64,000 nt of DNA, from contig JAEUHK010000108.1 of assembly GCA_016795465.1 (NCBI GenBank), forward strand, positions 1-64,000, written 5' to 3'. The translations under genes and the position numbers were made by a program. Of this stretch, positions 43,752 through 53,410 are shown one piece after another. Numbering within the stretch: position 1 is the stretch's first letter; each line of letters opens with the position of its first letter. The DNA comes from Verrucomicrobiaceae bacterium. GTDB lineage: Bacteria; Verrucomicrobiota; Verrucomicrobiia; Verrucomicrobiales; Verrucomicrobiaceae. Below the pieces are notes generated by a model. That model saw nothing but the letters and a program-made list of their open reading frames with translations. It was not told where the DNA came from and searched no databases.

Positions 43752-46700
43752 TTACTTCCGCGCTTGTTGAACGGCTTCGATGGATTTGGTGAAGTGAGTC
43801 TTCCAGATGCCTTGGAGTTTTTCGGGCTCGGCGCGGTTCAGGGTCTTCAAGGCCTCATCAAACTGGCCGCGACGCGTTTGGATGCGGGCGATGCCTTGCA
43901 GGGCGGAATACTCATCTGCGCCGCCGAGGCGTGTTTTGCCCGCGAGAATGGCTTCGTAGGCTTCGAGGGCCTTCGTATCGTCTTTGAGGTTGTTTTCGCG
44001 GTTTTGGGCGAGGACGAGCATCGCGGACTCGCGGGTGCGTGGATCGCCGATCCATTCCAAAGCGGCGCTGAGGTCGGTTTCTGCCTTTTCGCCGTTTTTG
44101 GCGATGAAATGAGCGCGGCCGCGATGATGCAAACCATCGCCGCGCTTCCAGAAAGGCCATTTCGAGAAGTCTTCGGCTCCGAACTGCTTCACGACTTCAA
44201 CCGCCTGAAAGTTGGCGAGCATGTTTTGCATCTGCGCGGCTTTCTTGACGGCTTCGATGGGGATCTGGTCGATGAAGTTGGCCTTTTTGTCGTGCAGAGC
44301 GGCTTGTTCGAGCGCGGCGGCTTTTTGGAAGTCGGTGATCTGGCCGCTGGCGAGGGCGAGGAAGGGCTCGGCTTGGCGTTTTTGCATCGCGGCGTGAAAA
44401 CCGAGCGCGAAGTCGGTGACGCTCGGATCGGCGTCGAAGCGGTGCGATTTGCCGTCGTAGAAGTGGGCGAACTTCATCGGCTCGTGGAAGCCTTCGATGC
44501 CGGTCGGGGAGAAGGCGCTGTGCTCCTGACCGTCTTCGCGAATGCGCTGGCGGCAGAGGTTGATGTGCCAGGGCAGGCTCTGCGTGGGTTTGCGACCGAT
44601 GAGCTGATGCAGCGGATCGTTTTCATCCGTGGTGATGGGCAGGCTGATTTCGAGTGTCCAATGATCATCCGCGATGTGTGTGGCGACTTCGGCTTTCGAA
44701 TCCCAGCCGAACTGCTGCCCGCGTGGTGCTGCGCGATCGAGATCGACGACGTGACCGGCAGGGCTGATGGCGATCTGGTAGTAGCTGTGCGTTTCGGTGG
44801 CGATTTCGAGTTCGATGGCATCGCCGTGCCAGATGGCCTGATCGTCTTCGCGTGTGGAGGTGCTCACAGGCTTCTCGCCGCGTCGCTCATCGCATCGAAT
44901 GGCAAAGACGACGTTGCTGCCCTGCCAGCCGGCTTTGAAGGAGGTGCCAAAGGTGGGCACGCGACCGGTTTGCAGCTCGCGGAAGCGACCGGTGGCTGCG
45001 GCGGGGCAGTTTTGCCAATATTCGTCATCGAGTTTGCCATCGATGACGACGCCCTTCGCATCGCCGACAAGCCGCAGCGTGGGCACGGGGCCGCGTTTCT
45101 GGCCGAGCTGCACGGATTTCATGCGAAGGCCCTTCAAGAAGTCGTCGATGAGGGCGAGGCGTTTGCCAAAGACGCTCGCTGCATCGGCTTTGGCTTTCGC
45201 TTTCTCGAAAAGCGCGAGTGCTTCATCGGCTTTCGATTTGTCCTCGCCCATCGCTTTCCAGTGCTGCTCGCAGTAGCTGAAGAAGCTGAGCATCTCCTTT
45301 TCAGCGGGGCCGTAGAAGAGCTGGCAATACTCGCGCAGCATCGCGTCGGCGTTTGTGTCCTTGCCGCCCCAGTAGGCGCGGGCGGTGAAGTAAACGAGGA
45401 AGTGATTGAAGCCGATGGCGACCTTGTCGAAATCCTGCCGCACGCTCAGCCAGATATCTTCGCCTTTGGAGATGCCCTTGGTGGCGTTCACGCTGTCCAC
45501 GATGGCCCGCGCGGCGTAACTCGGCAGATACCAACCGCGATCGGTGAACGGGTAGTTTTCAAAGTTGAGGATGGGCAGGTCGGTCTTTTTCATCCACGCG
45601 GCACGCAGCGCATCCGGCGCGTTTTCGCCCTCGGTCTTGGCGCTGGCGATGCTGATCGGGCGGCGACCACCGACGATGCAGACCTGCACATTCGGCTCCA
45701 GTTTGTCGATCTTCAGCGGTGGCAGCGTGTAAACGCCATACGCGCAGTTGAGGATTCTGCGCTGCGGATGTGTCTTGCCGACTTCTTTGGCGACGCGATT
45801 AACGAAGTCCCACACATAGTCGCTGAGCTGGCCGCGCTCGTTGCGCTCGGGCGATTCTTTGCCTTTGCATTTCTCGCACTGGCAGATGGCGGTGTAGCCG
45901 TCGGGCGGCATGATGGACACGGTTTCAAATGGATAGCGATCAAAGGTCTCGCGGGCGAATCGCACGGTGTCGCGGAAGAGCGCGTCATCGGAGTAGCAGA
46001 GCTGGTTTTTGCTGTAGCCGGGTGTGTAGTCGCGTTTGCCGCCGTAGAGCGCGAACCACTCGGGATGCGCGGCGAAGGTGGCATCATTGCCGGTCATCAT
46101 GTCCATGCCATGCGCGATCATGAGGCGCTCGTCGTTGCGCATGCCGAGACGCATGGTCCACAGCGCGGTGTCCTGGCCGATGACGCCAAAACGAAAATTG
46201 AACTGACGCAGCGGGAAGTCGGGCGTGACGGTTTCATCGAGCTGCGGCAGCTCGATGGTCTTCATTGACGGAAGCACCTCGCCGAGTGGGCCGGGCAGAT
46301 ACCAGCGTGCGCCGAGTTTGCTGAGGTAGCCACAGACGGCATTGAAGCTGCCGCGCTCGTCGAGGCCCCAGATGTCGAAGGTTTCGTTCTTCGCGGTGGC
46401 GGCGCCGTCGGGCTTGCCGGTGTCCGCAGGCAGGCGCAGCTTGTTTTTGTAAAGACCCCGCGAAGGCAGGCTCCAGGTCGAGTTCGTGAGCTTTTGCCAC
46501 TCCGCCTCGGCACGCGGGATGTCGCTGTTGTTCTTCGCAAAGGGCTCCGGTGGCGTGAAGTCGCTGTCCTCGCCGATCAGCGCCAGCCAATCTGCACCGC
46601 TGGCGATGCGATACGCGCCGTGTTTGAGGCCGTCGGCCTTCACGGGGCAATTTTCGCTCGCGCCGATGAAAACTTTGACCGCTTTGCCAGTCGTCTGCGT

Positions 46701-46886
46701 GACGATAGGCAGGCGTGCGCCGCTGATTTTCTCGATCTGCTGCCGAAACTCATGCGCGGCGACGCGCTGCATGCGCGTGGGTTTTTCCGCGATGACGATC
46801 TCCGCACGAGGCTGGCTATTTTCGACGAGGAAAGGCTGGGCGAGGGCGGATGAGACGAGAAGGAGGCTGAGGGCGATGCGGTGCAT
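43752..46886 (-). CDS. Secreted DUF4838 protein with CBM9-like and TPR-like C-terminus
   Basis: A 1044-residue protein with a signal peptide (MHRIALSLLLVSSALA). The N-terminal part resembles the N-domain of alpha-glucuronidases (RVAAHEFRQQIEKISGARLPIV). The middle has the DUF4838 core, including HPEWFALYGGK and ICQCEKCKGKE. Residues about 630-800 look like a family 9 carbohydrate-binding domain (VIDGKLDDEYW..., AIWHGDAIELEI). The rest is TPR-like helices. The ATG at 46886 is used because the upstream extension has no signal peptide. It probably degrades a uronic-acid or amino-sugar glycan. Confidence 0.85.
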   Translation of the reverse strand: MHRIALSLLLVSSALAQPFLVENSQPRAEIVIAEKPTRMQRVAAHEFRQQIEKISGARLPIVTQTTGKAVKVFIGASENCPVKADGLKHGAYRIASGADWLALIGEDSDFTPPEPFAKNNSDIPRAEAEWQKLTNSTWSLPSRGLYKNKLRLPADTGKPDGAATAKNETFDIWGLDERGSFNAVCGYLSKLGARWYLPGPLGEVLPSMKTIELPQLDETVTPDFPLRQFNFRFGVIGQDTALWTMRLGMRNDERLMIAHGMDMMTGNDATFAAHPEWFALYGGKRDYTPGYSKNQLCYSDDALFRDTVRFARETFDRYPFETVSIMPPDGYTAICQCEKCKGKESPERNERGQLSDYVWDFVNRVAKEVGKTHPQRRILNCAYGVYTLPPLKIDKLEPNVQVCIVGGRRPISIASAKTEGENAPDALRAAWMKKTDLPILNFENYPFTDRGWYLPSYAARAIVDSVNATKGISKGEDIWLSVRQDFDKVAIGFNHFLVYFTARAYWGGKDTNADAMLREYCQLFYGPAEKEMLSFFSYCEQHWKAMGEDKSKADEALALFEKAKAKADAASVFGKRLALIDDFLKGLRMKSVQLGQKRGPVPTLRLVGDAKGVVIDGKLDDEYWQNCPAAATGRFRELQTGRVPTFGTSFKAGWQGSNVVFAIRCDERRGEKPVSTSTREDDQAIWHGDAIELEIATETHSYYQIAISPAGHVVDLDRAAPRGQQFGWDSKAEVATHIADDHWTLEISLPITTDENDPLHQLIGRKPTQSLPWHINLCRQRIREDGQEHSAFSPTGIEGFHEPMKFAHFYDGKSHRFDADPSVTDFALGFHAAMQKRQAEPFLALASGQITDFQKAAALEQAALHDKKANFIDQIPIEAVKKAAQMQNMLANFQAVEVVKQFGAEDFSKWPFWKRGDGLHHRGRAHFIAKNGEKAETDLSAALEWIGDPRTRESAMLVLAQNRENNLKDDTKALEAYEAILAGKTRLGGADEYSALQGIARIQTRRGQFDEALKTLNRAEPEKLQGIWKTHFTKSIEAVQQARK

Positions 46887-46889
46887 GGG

Positions 46890-46968
46890 GCGTGATGCGT
46901 GACGAGTGATGCGTGAGCCAAAAACGGAGCCCGCGCGGGTTTCACGCATTACGAAGCACGCATCACTT
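46890..46968. repeat. GTGATGCGTGA-type inverted repeat
   Basis: The left part (46890-46917) has GCGTGATGCGTGA and GAGTGATGCGTGAG; the right part (46942-46968) has the reverse words TCACGCATTACG and CACGCATCACTTC. A perfect palindrome CCCGCGCGGG (46930-46939) is at the centre. It spans the gap between two minus-strand genes and includes the last codons of the sialidase-like gene. It is similar in style to the TGACGAA element at 32.6 kb. It can form a strong hairpin. Confidence 0.55.
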
Positions 46969-48078
46969 CATCGCATCCGTGGTTTTCAGATCGAAGCGCA
47001 CGCTCACCACGCTGTGCTTCTCTTTGCCGGGGGCATACTTCACATAGGTCGTGGCGACGATGGTACCTTCGGGAAGCAGTTCCATGCCAGGATAGCCGCA
47101 ATCGCCCACACGTTCGGCGTGGTTGTGGAGGAGTTTCACACGGTATTGGCCGGGCTTGCCGTTCTTGATGTCATCATACGTGCCCACCCATGCCACGAAG
47201 TGGCCTTTCGTCGGGCTGTTGATCGCTTGATCGCGAAAGGCGACGACCATGCGACCATCTTTTGTGAAGACTCCAGCATGGCGGTCGCCCGTGAGGCCCC
47301 AATTCGTGTTCGTGGGCGTGCTCCACGTTTGGCCTTCGTTGCGGCTGAACATCACGAGGCTGCGTTCCTTGTGCGTGTTCTCGCGCATCAGGCAGCAAAG
47401 CTCAGCGCCGTCCGGCGAGCGGAAGACAAAGGGCTCGCACGGATTCTTGCCTGCCACGCTCGCGACGACTTTCGGCTCGCTCCACGTGAAGCCACCATCG
47501 GCGGTGATCGTTTGCAGCACTTCGAGCGGGGCCTTGTCCGCACCGCCGGGGCCTTTGTGGAAGAGCCCGAGGTAACGGCCATCCTTGAGCCGCACGATGC
47601 TGCTGAAGGTCATCACGCAGGGAAAACCCAGCGGCGGCATCTCCTTCCACGTTTTGCCCGCGTCCTCGCTCATGATGCTCGGCATGCCCGGGCCTTTGCG
47701 ATTGCCTTTCGCCGCCGAAAACACCCACAGCCGCTCTTTGCCCGCGGAATCCGTCATGCGGTAGATGCTCGGGCAGTTTTGATGCGTCTTGAAGCCCTCC
47801 GGCAGTGTGTCGTCGATGCGCGTCCACGTTTGGCCACCATCATTGCTGAGTGCCATCGGGCCTGCCGCGCCGCCGTGATTGATGCACCACACGCAGAAGA
47901 TCGTTTTGCCATCCGCGAGCAAAGTCGTCGTCGGATGCCCCTGATACACCTGCTCCGTCCCCGCCGCGATGATCGTGTGGCGGTCCTTTTGCCCGGAGAT
48001 GTCCACGATCGGCAGATCGGGTTTTTCTTCGGCAAAGACGAGCGAGGCGGTGAGCAGTGAAAGGGCGAGGAGGCGCAT
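46963..48078 (-). CDS. Secreted sialidase-like (BNR) protein
   Basis: A 371-residue protein with a signal peptide ([16 protein letters not shown]). Asp-box repeats occur at [22 protein letters not shown] and [11 protein letters not shown], giving a six-bladed propeller of the exo-alpha-sialidase type. Family members release terminal sialic acids, but many propellers of this kind act on other sugars. It is directly upstream of the DUF4838 gene and on the same strand, which suggests joint action on one glycan. Confidence 0.85.
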   Translation of the reverse strand: MRLLALSLLTASLVFAEEKPDLPIVDISGQKDRHTIIAAGTEQVYQGHPTTTLLADGKTIFCVWCINHGGAAGPMALSNDGGQTWTRIDDTLPEGFKTHQNCPSIYRMTDSAGKERLWVFSAAKGNRKGPGMPSIMSEDAGKTWKEMPPLGFPCVMTFSSIVRLKDGRYLGLFHKGPGGADKAPLEVLQTITADGGFTWSEPKVVASVAGKNPCEPFVFRSPDGAELCCLMRENTHKERSLVMFSRNEGQTWSTPTNTNWGLTGDRHAGVFTKDGRMVVAFRDQAINSPTKGHFVAWVGTYDDIKNGKPGQYRVKLLHNHAERVGDCGYPGMELLPEGTIVATTYVKYAPGKEKHSVVSVRFDLKTTDAMK

Positions 48079-48128
48079 GGGCCATTCAAAACGAATGTCG
48101 TGAAGCCCTTTTGCGCGCTTTCACTCCG

Positions 48129-48770
48129 TCACAACCGCTTGATGCGGATGTTGCGATACAAAACGAGGTCGTTGTGCCCCGCGAAGCCGAAGTAGCCGCT
48201 CGCGCGGTCTTTGCCGGGGTGCGGCTTTTTGCCCATGACCTCGTCCATGTTCACTTTGCTGAGGTCGCAGTCGAGGATCGCCTCGCCGTTGAGCACGACT
48301 TTGATGGTGGAGCCTTTGACAGTGACTTCCTGCACGTTCCACTCGCCGGCGGGCTTCAAATGACCACGCTTCGCGGCCACCATGCCGTAAGCGGAGCCGT
48401 GATACTGGCGCGGATCGAGCTTCGCATACTTCGGCGCGTCGTTGTCGAGCACCTGGAGTTCGCACATGCCGACGTAGGCCGTATCGCCGCTGCCGGGATA
48501 GCGGATGGCGAGACCGTTGTTCGATCCCGCAGGAATCAGCACCTCAAAGTGCACGACGAAGTCAGCATATTCCTCCGCCGTGTAAATCGTGCCGCCTTTG
48601 CCGGCCTTGCACGCGATCGCGCCGTCTTTGACCTCGTAGTTTTCCACCGGGCCTTTCCAGCCGGTGAAGTCCTTGCCATTGAAGATGGACGTGAAGCCCT
48701 CCTCATCAGCGGAGAAGGCGGTGGTGGCAAAAGCGGCTAGGGCGAGCAGAAGGCGGCGGGTGAGTTTCAT
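48129..48770 (-). CDS. Secreted DUF1080 (3-keto-disaccharide hydrolase-like) protein
   Basis: A 213-residue protein with signal peptide (MKLTRRLLLALAAFATTAFS). The start of the mature part, FTSIFNGKDFTGWKG, is the signature of DUF1080 (3-keto-disaccharide hydrolase family, a concanavalin-like jelly roll). It is probably a periplasmic sugar-binding or hydrolysing protein. The ATG at 48770 gives the proper signal peptide. It is divergent from the DUF1592 gene with a 70-base gap. Confidence 0.88.
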   Translation of the reverse strand: MKLTRRLLLALAAFATTAFSADEEGFTSIFNGKDFTGWKGPVENYEVKDGAIACKAGKGGTIYTAEEYADFVVHFEVLIPAGSNNGLAIRYPGSGDTAYVGMCELQVLDNDAPKYAKLDPRQYHGSAYGMVAAKRGHLKPAGEWNVQEVTVKGSTIKVVLNGEAILDCDLSKVNMDEVMGKKPHPGKDRASGYFGFAGHNDLVLYRNIRIKRL

Positions 48771-48840
48771 GGTGGAAAGTGGCCTCGAATAACGTGGCAG
48801 GGCCGCGAGATATTTTCGCCACAGCCATCGTTTCGCCTCC

Positions 48841-51300
48841 ATGCGCCGACTTTTCATCCCAGGGCTCCTGTTTGCCGCCTCGCTTCATGCCTTTGAGCCA
48901 AAGGTGCGGCCGCTCATCGACGCGCATTGCATCGAGTGCCACGGAGAGGACGTGCAGAAGGGCAAATTGCGACTCGATGGCGAGGTGAGCATGAAGACCT
49001 GGATCAAGGTGCACGACCGCGTCGCGGCGGGCGAGATGCCGCCAAAGAAGTCCGAGCAGCCGCCGCAGGCGCTGCGCGATGAATCGCTGAAAGTCCTGCG
49101 TGAGTCGCTGCACGCGGCCTCGCTCGAACAACAGCGCACGCAGGGCCGCGTGCCGATCCGTCGTCTGAACGGCACCGAATACGAAAACACCGTGCGCGAG
49201 TTCGTCGGCACGCGGGTGAAGCTGAAGGACCTGCTACCGACCGACAACAGCGCGGGCGGTTTCGACAATGTCAGCGCCGTGCTCGACCTCTCCTCGACGC
49301 ATTTGCTGCTGTATCAAGAGGCGGCGGAGAAGGCCGTGAGCTCCGTGATTCCCGTGCATCCGCATTTGCCGGTCAAAGAGCGCCGCACGGGCCGCGAAAT
49401 CTCGGAAAAAGGCTCGAACTTTCAGCAGACGCTCACGCGCAGTTGCATGCTGAAGGGCGACGCGCTCATCGTTTACAGCAAACTGCCGCGCTACGGCCTC
49501 GTGTGCACGCCGGGCGTGCAAGGCGCGGGCCGCTACAAGGTGCGCATGTCCGCAGCAGCCGTCGGAGCGGCCAATGTGCCGGTGCCGGTCTCGTATTGCA
49601 CCATCGATCGCGGTCGCGAACCGCCGGTGGTGCGTGATGTCGTCGATTTCCCGCCCGGAGCGCCGCGCGTGATCGAAACGGAGATCGATCTCGAAGCCGG
49701 CGAGGCCTTCGTGCTGCAACTCCAGCTCAACTGGGACATCCGCGCGACGAAGAAGCCCATCGAGGAGCACACCGGCCCCGGTTTTCTCATCGAGTGGCTC
49801 GAAATCGAAGGTCCCATCGATCCTTTCCCCTCGCAGGCGTATCGCACGTTGTTTGGCGATGCCGAGTTGATGCCCAAATCCGCCGCCAAAGCGAAAGCCG
49901 AGGGCCGCAAGCCGCAGGACTGGAGCAAGCGCACTAACATCTACCAATGGCTCAATGACTCGCTCGAACCCGTGAGCGCCACGCCGAAGGAAGATGGCGA
50001 CAAACTGCTCCGCGCCTTCATTCCGCGCGCGTTTCGTCGCCCAGTCGATGAGGACACGCTGAAGCACTACATCGGCAAAGTGCATGCGAAGCTCGACGCA
50101 GGCGAGAGCTTCGTGAACGCGATGACCTACGGCTACAAGAGCGTGCTCACCTCGCCGCCGTTTCTCTTCTTCAGCGAAACACCCGGCGAACTCGACCGCC
50201 TCGCGCTCGCGAATCGACTCGCGTATTTCCTCACTTCGCTGCCGCCGGATGCCGAACTGCTCGCCGCTGATGTCACAAAGCCCGACGTGCTACGCAATCA
50301 AACCGAGCGCCTGCTCAAGTCACCACGCGCACGCGGTTTCACGGAGAACTTCACCGGCCAGTGGCTCGAACTCCGCAAAATCGACGCCACCATCCCCGAT
50401 CCGAACCTCTACGGCGACTTCGACGGCACCCTGCTCTGGTCCATGCCCGAGGAGACGCGCCGCTTCTTCGACGACGTGCTGCAAAACGACCGCAGCGTGC
50501 TCGAGTTCGTTGATTCCGCGTGGACGCTCGTGAATCGCCGCCTCGCAGAGCACTACGGCATCACGGAGGCCTTCAATTCAGCGAAACCCCAACTCTCCAC
50601 CACTCCATCACTCCAATCATCCGTCCCGCAGTCCGAATTCCGCCGCGTGAACCTCCCCGCAGGCTCGCATCGCGGCGGTGTGATGACGCAGGGCAGCGTG
50701 TTGAAGGTCACCGCCGATGGCACGACCACCTCGCCCGTGCTGCGTGGCAAGTGGGTGCTCGAGCACATCATCGGCAAGGCCACGCCACCGCCGCCGCCCG
50801 ACGTGCCTGCCATCGAGCCCGACATCCGCGGCGCGACGACGATCCGCCAGCAGCTCGACAAGCACCGCAACATCGCCGCGTGCAATTCCTGCCATCAGCA
50901 CATCGACCCACCGGGCTTCGCGCTCGAGTCTTTTGATCCCATCGGCGGCTACCGCGACTTTTACCGCGCCTCCGCCCGCACCCAGGCCGGCATCGTGCAA
51001 CTGCCCGGCTACACCGGCCGCGCCTTTTACCGCGGACCCGATGTCGAAAAAGGCGGCATCACGCATGATGGCAAAACCTTCACCACCATCGAAGACTACA
51101 AGCTCCTCCTGCTCGCCGATCCCGATCAAATCGCCCGCAACCTCGCCGAAAAACTCCTCACCTACGCCACCGGCGCCGAGCCACAGTTCGCCGACCGCGA
51201 AGTCATCGAGCAAATCGTCGCCCAGGTGAAAACCAAGAACTATGGCTTCCGCACACTCGTTCACGAGATCGTGCAGAGCCGCCCGTTTAAGCACAAATAA
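48841..51300 (+). CDS. Planctomycete-type cytochrome c protein (DUF1592/DUF1588/DUF1585)
   Basis: An 819-residue secreted protein. The N-terminal PSCyt1-like part has CIECHGED, a CxxCH haem site (about residues 32-36). DUF1587, DUF1595 and DUF1592 parts follow, then the DUF1588 part with a second CNSCHQHIDPPGF site and a DUF1585 end. This order is the normal one in Planctomycetes and Verrucomicrobia. The proteins are thought to be electron-transfer partners in glycan oxidation. The DUF1552 gene follows after 13 bases, the usual partner. Confidence 0.9.
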   Translation: MRRLFIPGLLFAASLHAFEPKVRPLIDAHCIECHGEDVQKGKLRLDGEVSMKTWIKVHDRVAAGEMPPKKSEQPPQALRDESLKVLRESLHAASLEQQRTQGRVPIRRLNGTEYENTVREFVGTRVKLKDLLPTDNSAGGFDNVSAVLDLSSTHLLLYQEAAEKAVSSVIPVHPHLPVKERRTGREISEKGSNFQQTLTRSCMLKGDALIVYSKLPRYGLVCTPGVQGAGRYKVRMSAAAVGAANVPVPVSYCTIDRGREPPVVRDVVDFPPGAPRVIETEIDLEAGEAFVLQLQLNWDIRATKKPIEEHTGPGFLIEWLEIEGPIDPFPSQAYRTLFGDAELMPKSAAKAKAEGRKPQDWSKRTNIYQWLNDSLEPVSATPKEDGDKLLRAFIPRAFRRPVDEDTLKHYIGKVHAKLDAGESFVNAMTYGYKSVLTSPPFLFFSETPGELDRLALANRLAYFLTSLPPDAELLAADVTKPDVLRNQTERLLKSPRARGFTENFTGQWLELRKIDATIPDPNLYGDFDGTLLWSMPEETRRFFDDVLQNDRSVLEFVDSAWTLVNRRLAEHYGITEAFNSAKPQLSTTPSLQSSVPQSEFRRVNLPAGSHRGGVMTQGSVLKVTADGTTTSPVLRGKWVLEHIIGKATPPPPPDVPAIEPDIRGATTIRQQLDKHRNIAACNSCHQHIDPPGFALESFDPIGGYRDFYRASARTQAGIVQLPGYTGRAFYRGPDVEKGGITHDGKTFTTIEDYKLLLLADPDQIARNLAEKLLTYATGAEPQFADREVIEQIVAQVKTKNYGFRTLVHEIVQSRPFKHK

Positions 51301-51313
51301 CCACATTACCGCC

Positions 51314-52570
51314 ATGCCACGCCACGTTCTCGACCGCCGCACGTTTTTGCGCTCCTCCGGCATTGCCATCGGGCTGCCGTTTCTCGATGCGATGATGCCT
51401 TTGAGCGCCGCGGACGCGAAAAAGGCCGCCAAAGCACAGAAACGCGTGCTGCTGGTCGGCAGGCCGCTCGGCATGCATGCACCGAACTTCTTTCCGACGG
51501 ACACGGGCAAGAACTACACGCCCAGTCGCTACCTGAAGTTCCTGCAAAGCCGCCGCGATGACTTCACCGTCTTCTCCGGTCTCTCGCATCGCTACGGCGC
51601 GGGGCATTACGCGGAGGTGGGACTCTTCACCGGCGTGCATCCCGACTTCATCCGGCCAAACGACATCAAAAACAGCATCTCGCTCGATCAGGAGGTCGCA
51701 TCGCACCTCGCGGGACAGACGCGCTTCAATTCGCTCGTCATCGGCGGCGGCAGCGCGGCGTGGAATCGACGTGGCGTGCGACTTCCCGCCGAGCAACGCG
51801 TGAGCAGCGTCTTTAAGCAGCTCTTCATCCAGGGCACCGCGGACGAAACCGCTCGAGAAATGCGCCGCATCAAGGACGGGCAGAGCATTCTCGATGATGT
51901 GCGCGGCCAACTCGGCAGCCTGAACGCCAAACTCGGCAGCGAGGACCGCGAGCGCCTTGATTTGTATGTCTCGTCCATCCGTGAGGCCGAGCAAAAGCTG
52001 CAACAGGACGAAACTTGGCAACTCACGCCCAAGCCGAAGCTCGACGTGAAGCCGCCGCAGGAGCTCAGCAGCGCGCAACTCGTCGAACGCAGCCGCCAGT
52101 GGTATGACCTCGTGCATCTCGCGTTTCAGACCGACAGCACACGTGCCATCTCACTCTGGCTCGGCTCGCAGGACAAGCCGGAGATCCAGGGCGTGAACAT
52201 CGGCCACCACGACGCCTCGCATCACGGTCAGGACCCCGGCAAGCTGGAGCAGCTCGCGCTCATCGAAGACGCCGAGATGCGCGTCTTTGGCGAGTTCCTC
52301 GACAAACTCAAAGCCAGCACCGAGGGCGACAGCACGCTGCTCGACCGCTCCTCGATCTTCTTCGCCAGCAACCTCGGCAACGCATCGAACCACGACAACA
52401 CGAACCTCCCTGTCATCCTCGCCGGCGGCGGCTACAAGCACGCGGGCCACATCGCCCACGACAAGCAGAACAACACCTTCCTCTCGAACCTCTACGTCCG
52501 CATGCTCCAGCAAACCGGCATCGAACTCGACAAGTTCGGCGCGAGTAGCGGCGTCCTCAGCGAGATTTGA
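51314..52570 (+). CDS. DUF1552 protein (Tat-type leader)
   Basis: A 418-residue protein whose N-terminus DRRTFLRSSGIAIGLP is a twin-arginine signal. The body (FTVFSGLSHRYGAGHYAEVGLFTG, then SIFFASNLGNASNHDNTNLPVILAGGGYKHAGH) is typical of DUF1552, a secreted family of unknown mechanism that goes with DUF1592 proteins. The start at 51314 gives the leader; the ORF from 51242 overlaps the previous gene. The pair likely forms a functional unit. Confidence 0.9.
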   Translation: MPRHVLDRRTFLRSSGIAIGLPFLDAMMPLSAADAKKAAKAQKRVLLVGRPLGMHAPNFFPTDTGKNYTPSRYLKFLQSRRDDFTVFSGLSHRYGAGHYAEVGLFTGVHPDFIRPNDIKNSISLDQEVASHLAGQTRFNSLVIGGGSAAWNRRGVRLPAEQRVSSVFKQLFIQGTADETAREMRRIKDGQSILDDVRGQLGSLNAKLGSEDRERLDLYVSSIREAEQKLQQDETWQLTPKPKLDVKPPQELSSAQLVERSRQWYDLVHLAFQTDSTRAISLWLGSQDKPEIQGVNIGHHDASHHGQDPGKLEQLALIEDAEMRVFGEFLDKLKASTEGDSTLLDRSSIFFASNLGNASNHDNTNLPVILAGGGYKHAGHIAHDKQNNTFLSNLYVRMLQQTGIELDKFGASSGVLSEI

Positions 52571-52597
52571 CGACGGTGTCCATTCGTGGTGAACGAG

Positions 52598-53089
52598 CTA
52601 CGCTTTGCGGGCATTCATTCGGGCTTCAAAGCGTTCAAGCAAGGCATCATCAGCGCGGAAGGTGGTCTGTTTGAGGGAATCAAGCATGGCCGTGCCGTCG
52701 AGAAGGCCCTGTTCGTCCGCCAGATCCAATATGTTCAGAGTGCCGACAGGAAGCAGACCCCGAGCCTCCGCTGCGGAGCGACCGCGACGCTCATCCATGA
52801 GCACGATGGATACCTTTTTCTCCACGGCGAGACTGATGGCTTCATTCTCGCCTTTGCCGAGCTGGATGGTGTCGTCCATTTGCGTCACCTTTACGACCCG
52901 GAGCCAGTTTGGCAGCCTTTGAAGCCAGTCAGACACAGCCACAGGTGCCTTGGGGTGCCGAAGTTCGATAAGCACCGCCTCAGGAATCAGCACTTCACCA
53001 AACAGCGTGTGCAAAACGTCTGTCTGGCCGATGAGGATGAGATAATTCAGCGGCGTGGTGTCCGCCACGACCACGCCTTTTTGATTCAT
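52598..53089 (-). CDS. PIN-like (DUF3368) toxin
   Basis: A 163-residue protein of the DUF3368 family, a PIN-related nuclease group. Predicted acidic metal ligands are D10 in VVADTTPLN, the Glu residues in GKGENEAIS and D in VLMDERRGR. It is coupled (4-base overlap, ATGA) to a UPF0175 protein, the usual partner. It would cut RNA when free of its antitoxin. Confidence 0.85.
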   Translation of the reverse strand: MNQKGVVVADTTPLNYLILIGQTDVLHTLFGEVLIPEAVLIELRHPKAPVAVSDWLQRLPNWLRVVKVTQMDDTIQLGKGENEAISLAVEKKVSIVLMDERRGRSAAEARGLLPVGTLNILDLADEQGLLDGTAMLDSLKQTTFRADDALLERFEARMNARKA

Positions 53090-53349
53090 GATTGGAGAAC
53101 CGCGCGGAGTTTCTCACCAGAGGCTTCGAGTTCCTCCCAGGTGGGCTGCTGTTCCGCTCCGCGGTGCTTGAAAAATGCCTCGGCCTCGTGAAACCCCAGT
53201 CCCAGCATTTCGGCAGCTTGCCCGCGAGAAAGCCTTCCTTCACGGTAGCTTTCCGTGATCAGCATTTGGCGGGCTCGAGCCGCTGCATCGCCCATGTCGA
53301 GGCCGAGCAGACGCTTCCAAGCATCTGGTAGTTCAAGAGTGAGTGTCAT
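53086..53349 (-). CDS. UPF0175 antitoxin
   Basis: An 87-residue protein with the UPF0175 pattern: a short N-terminal strand LTLELPDAW, then LITESYREGRLSRGQAAEMLGL, a helix-turn-helix-like segment, and FFKHRGAE. It precedes and overlaps the DUF3368 toxin by 4 bases. The helix-turn-helix suggests it represses its own operon. A sigma-70-like promoter ends 6 bases before the ATG. Confidence 0.87.
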   Translation of the reverse strand: MTLTLELPDAWKRLLGLDMGDAAARARQMLITESYREGRLSRGQAAEMLGLGFHEAEAFFKHRGAEQQPTWEELEASGEKLRAVLQS

Positions 53350-53355
53350 GGGCAG

Positions 53356-53384
53356 ATCATACTTTTCTTTTTTTGCCTTCGCAA
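53356..53384 (-). promoter_or_regulatory. Promoter of the toxin-antitoxin operon
   Basis: Read on the minus strand, TTGCGA (53384-53379) is followed after 17 bases by TATGAT (53361-53356). Six bases later the ATG of the antitoxin begins (53349). Spacing and words fit a sigma-70 promoter well. The start point would lie at or next to the ATG, so the mRNA would be leaderless or nearly so. A run of A residues in the spacer is visible. Confidence 0.65.
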
Positions 53385-53410
53385 GTCAGCGCTCAGACCC
53401 GCCTCAAGCA

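Noticed and set aside
43440-46268. 942-residue plus-strand open frame
   Set aside because: It is antisense to the DUF4838 gene, which has a signal peptide and known domains. The frame has no recognisable motif.
52586-53191. 201-residue plus-strand open frame
   Set aside because: It is antisense to the toxin-antitoxin genes, which match known families and have a promoter.
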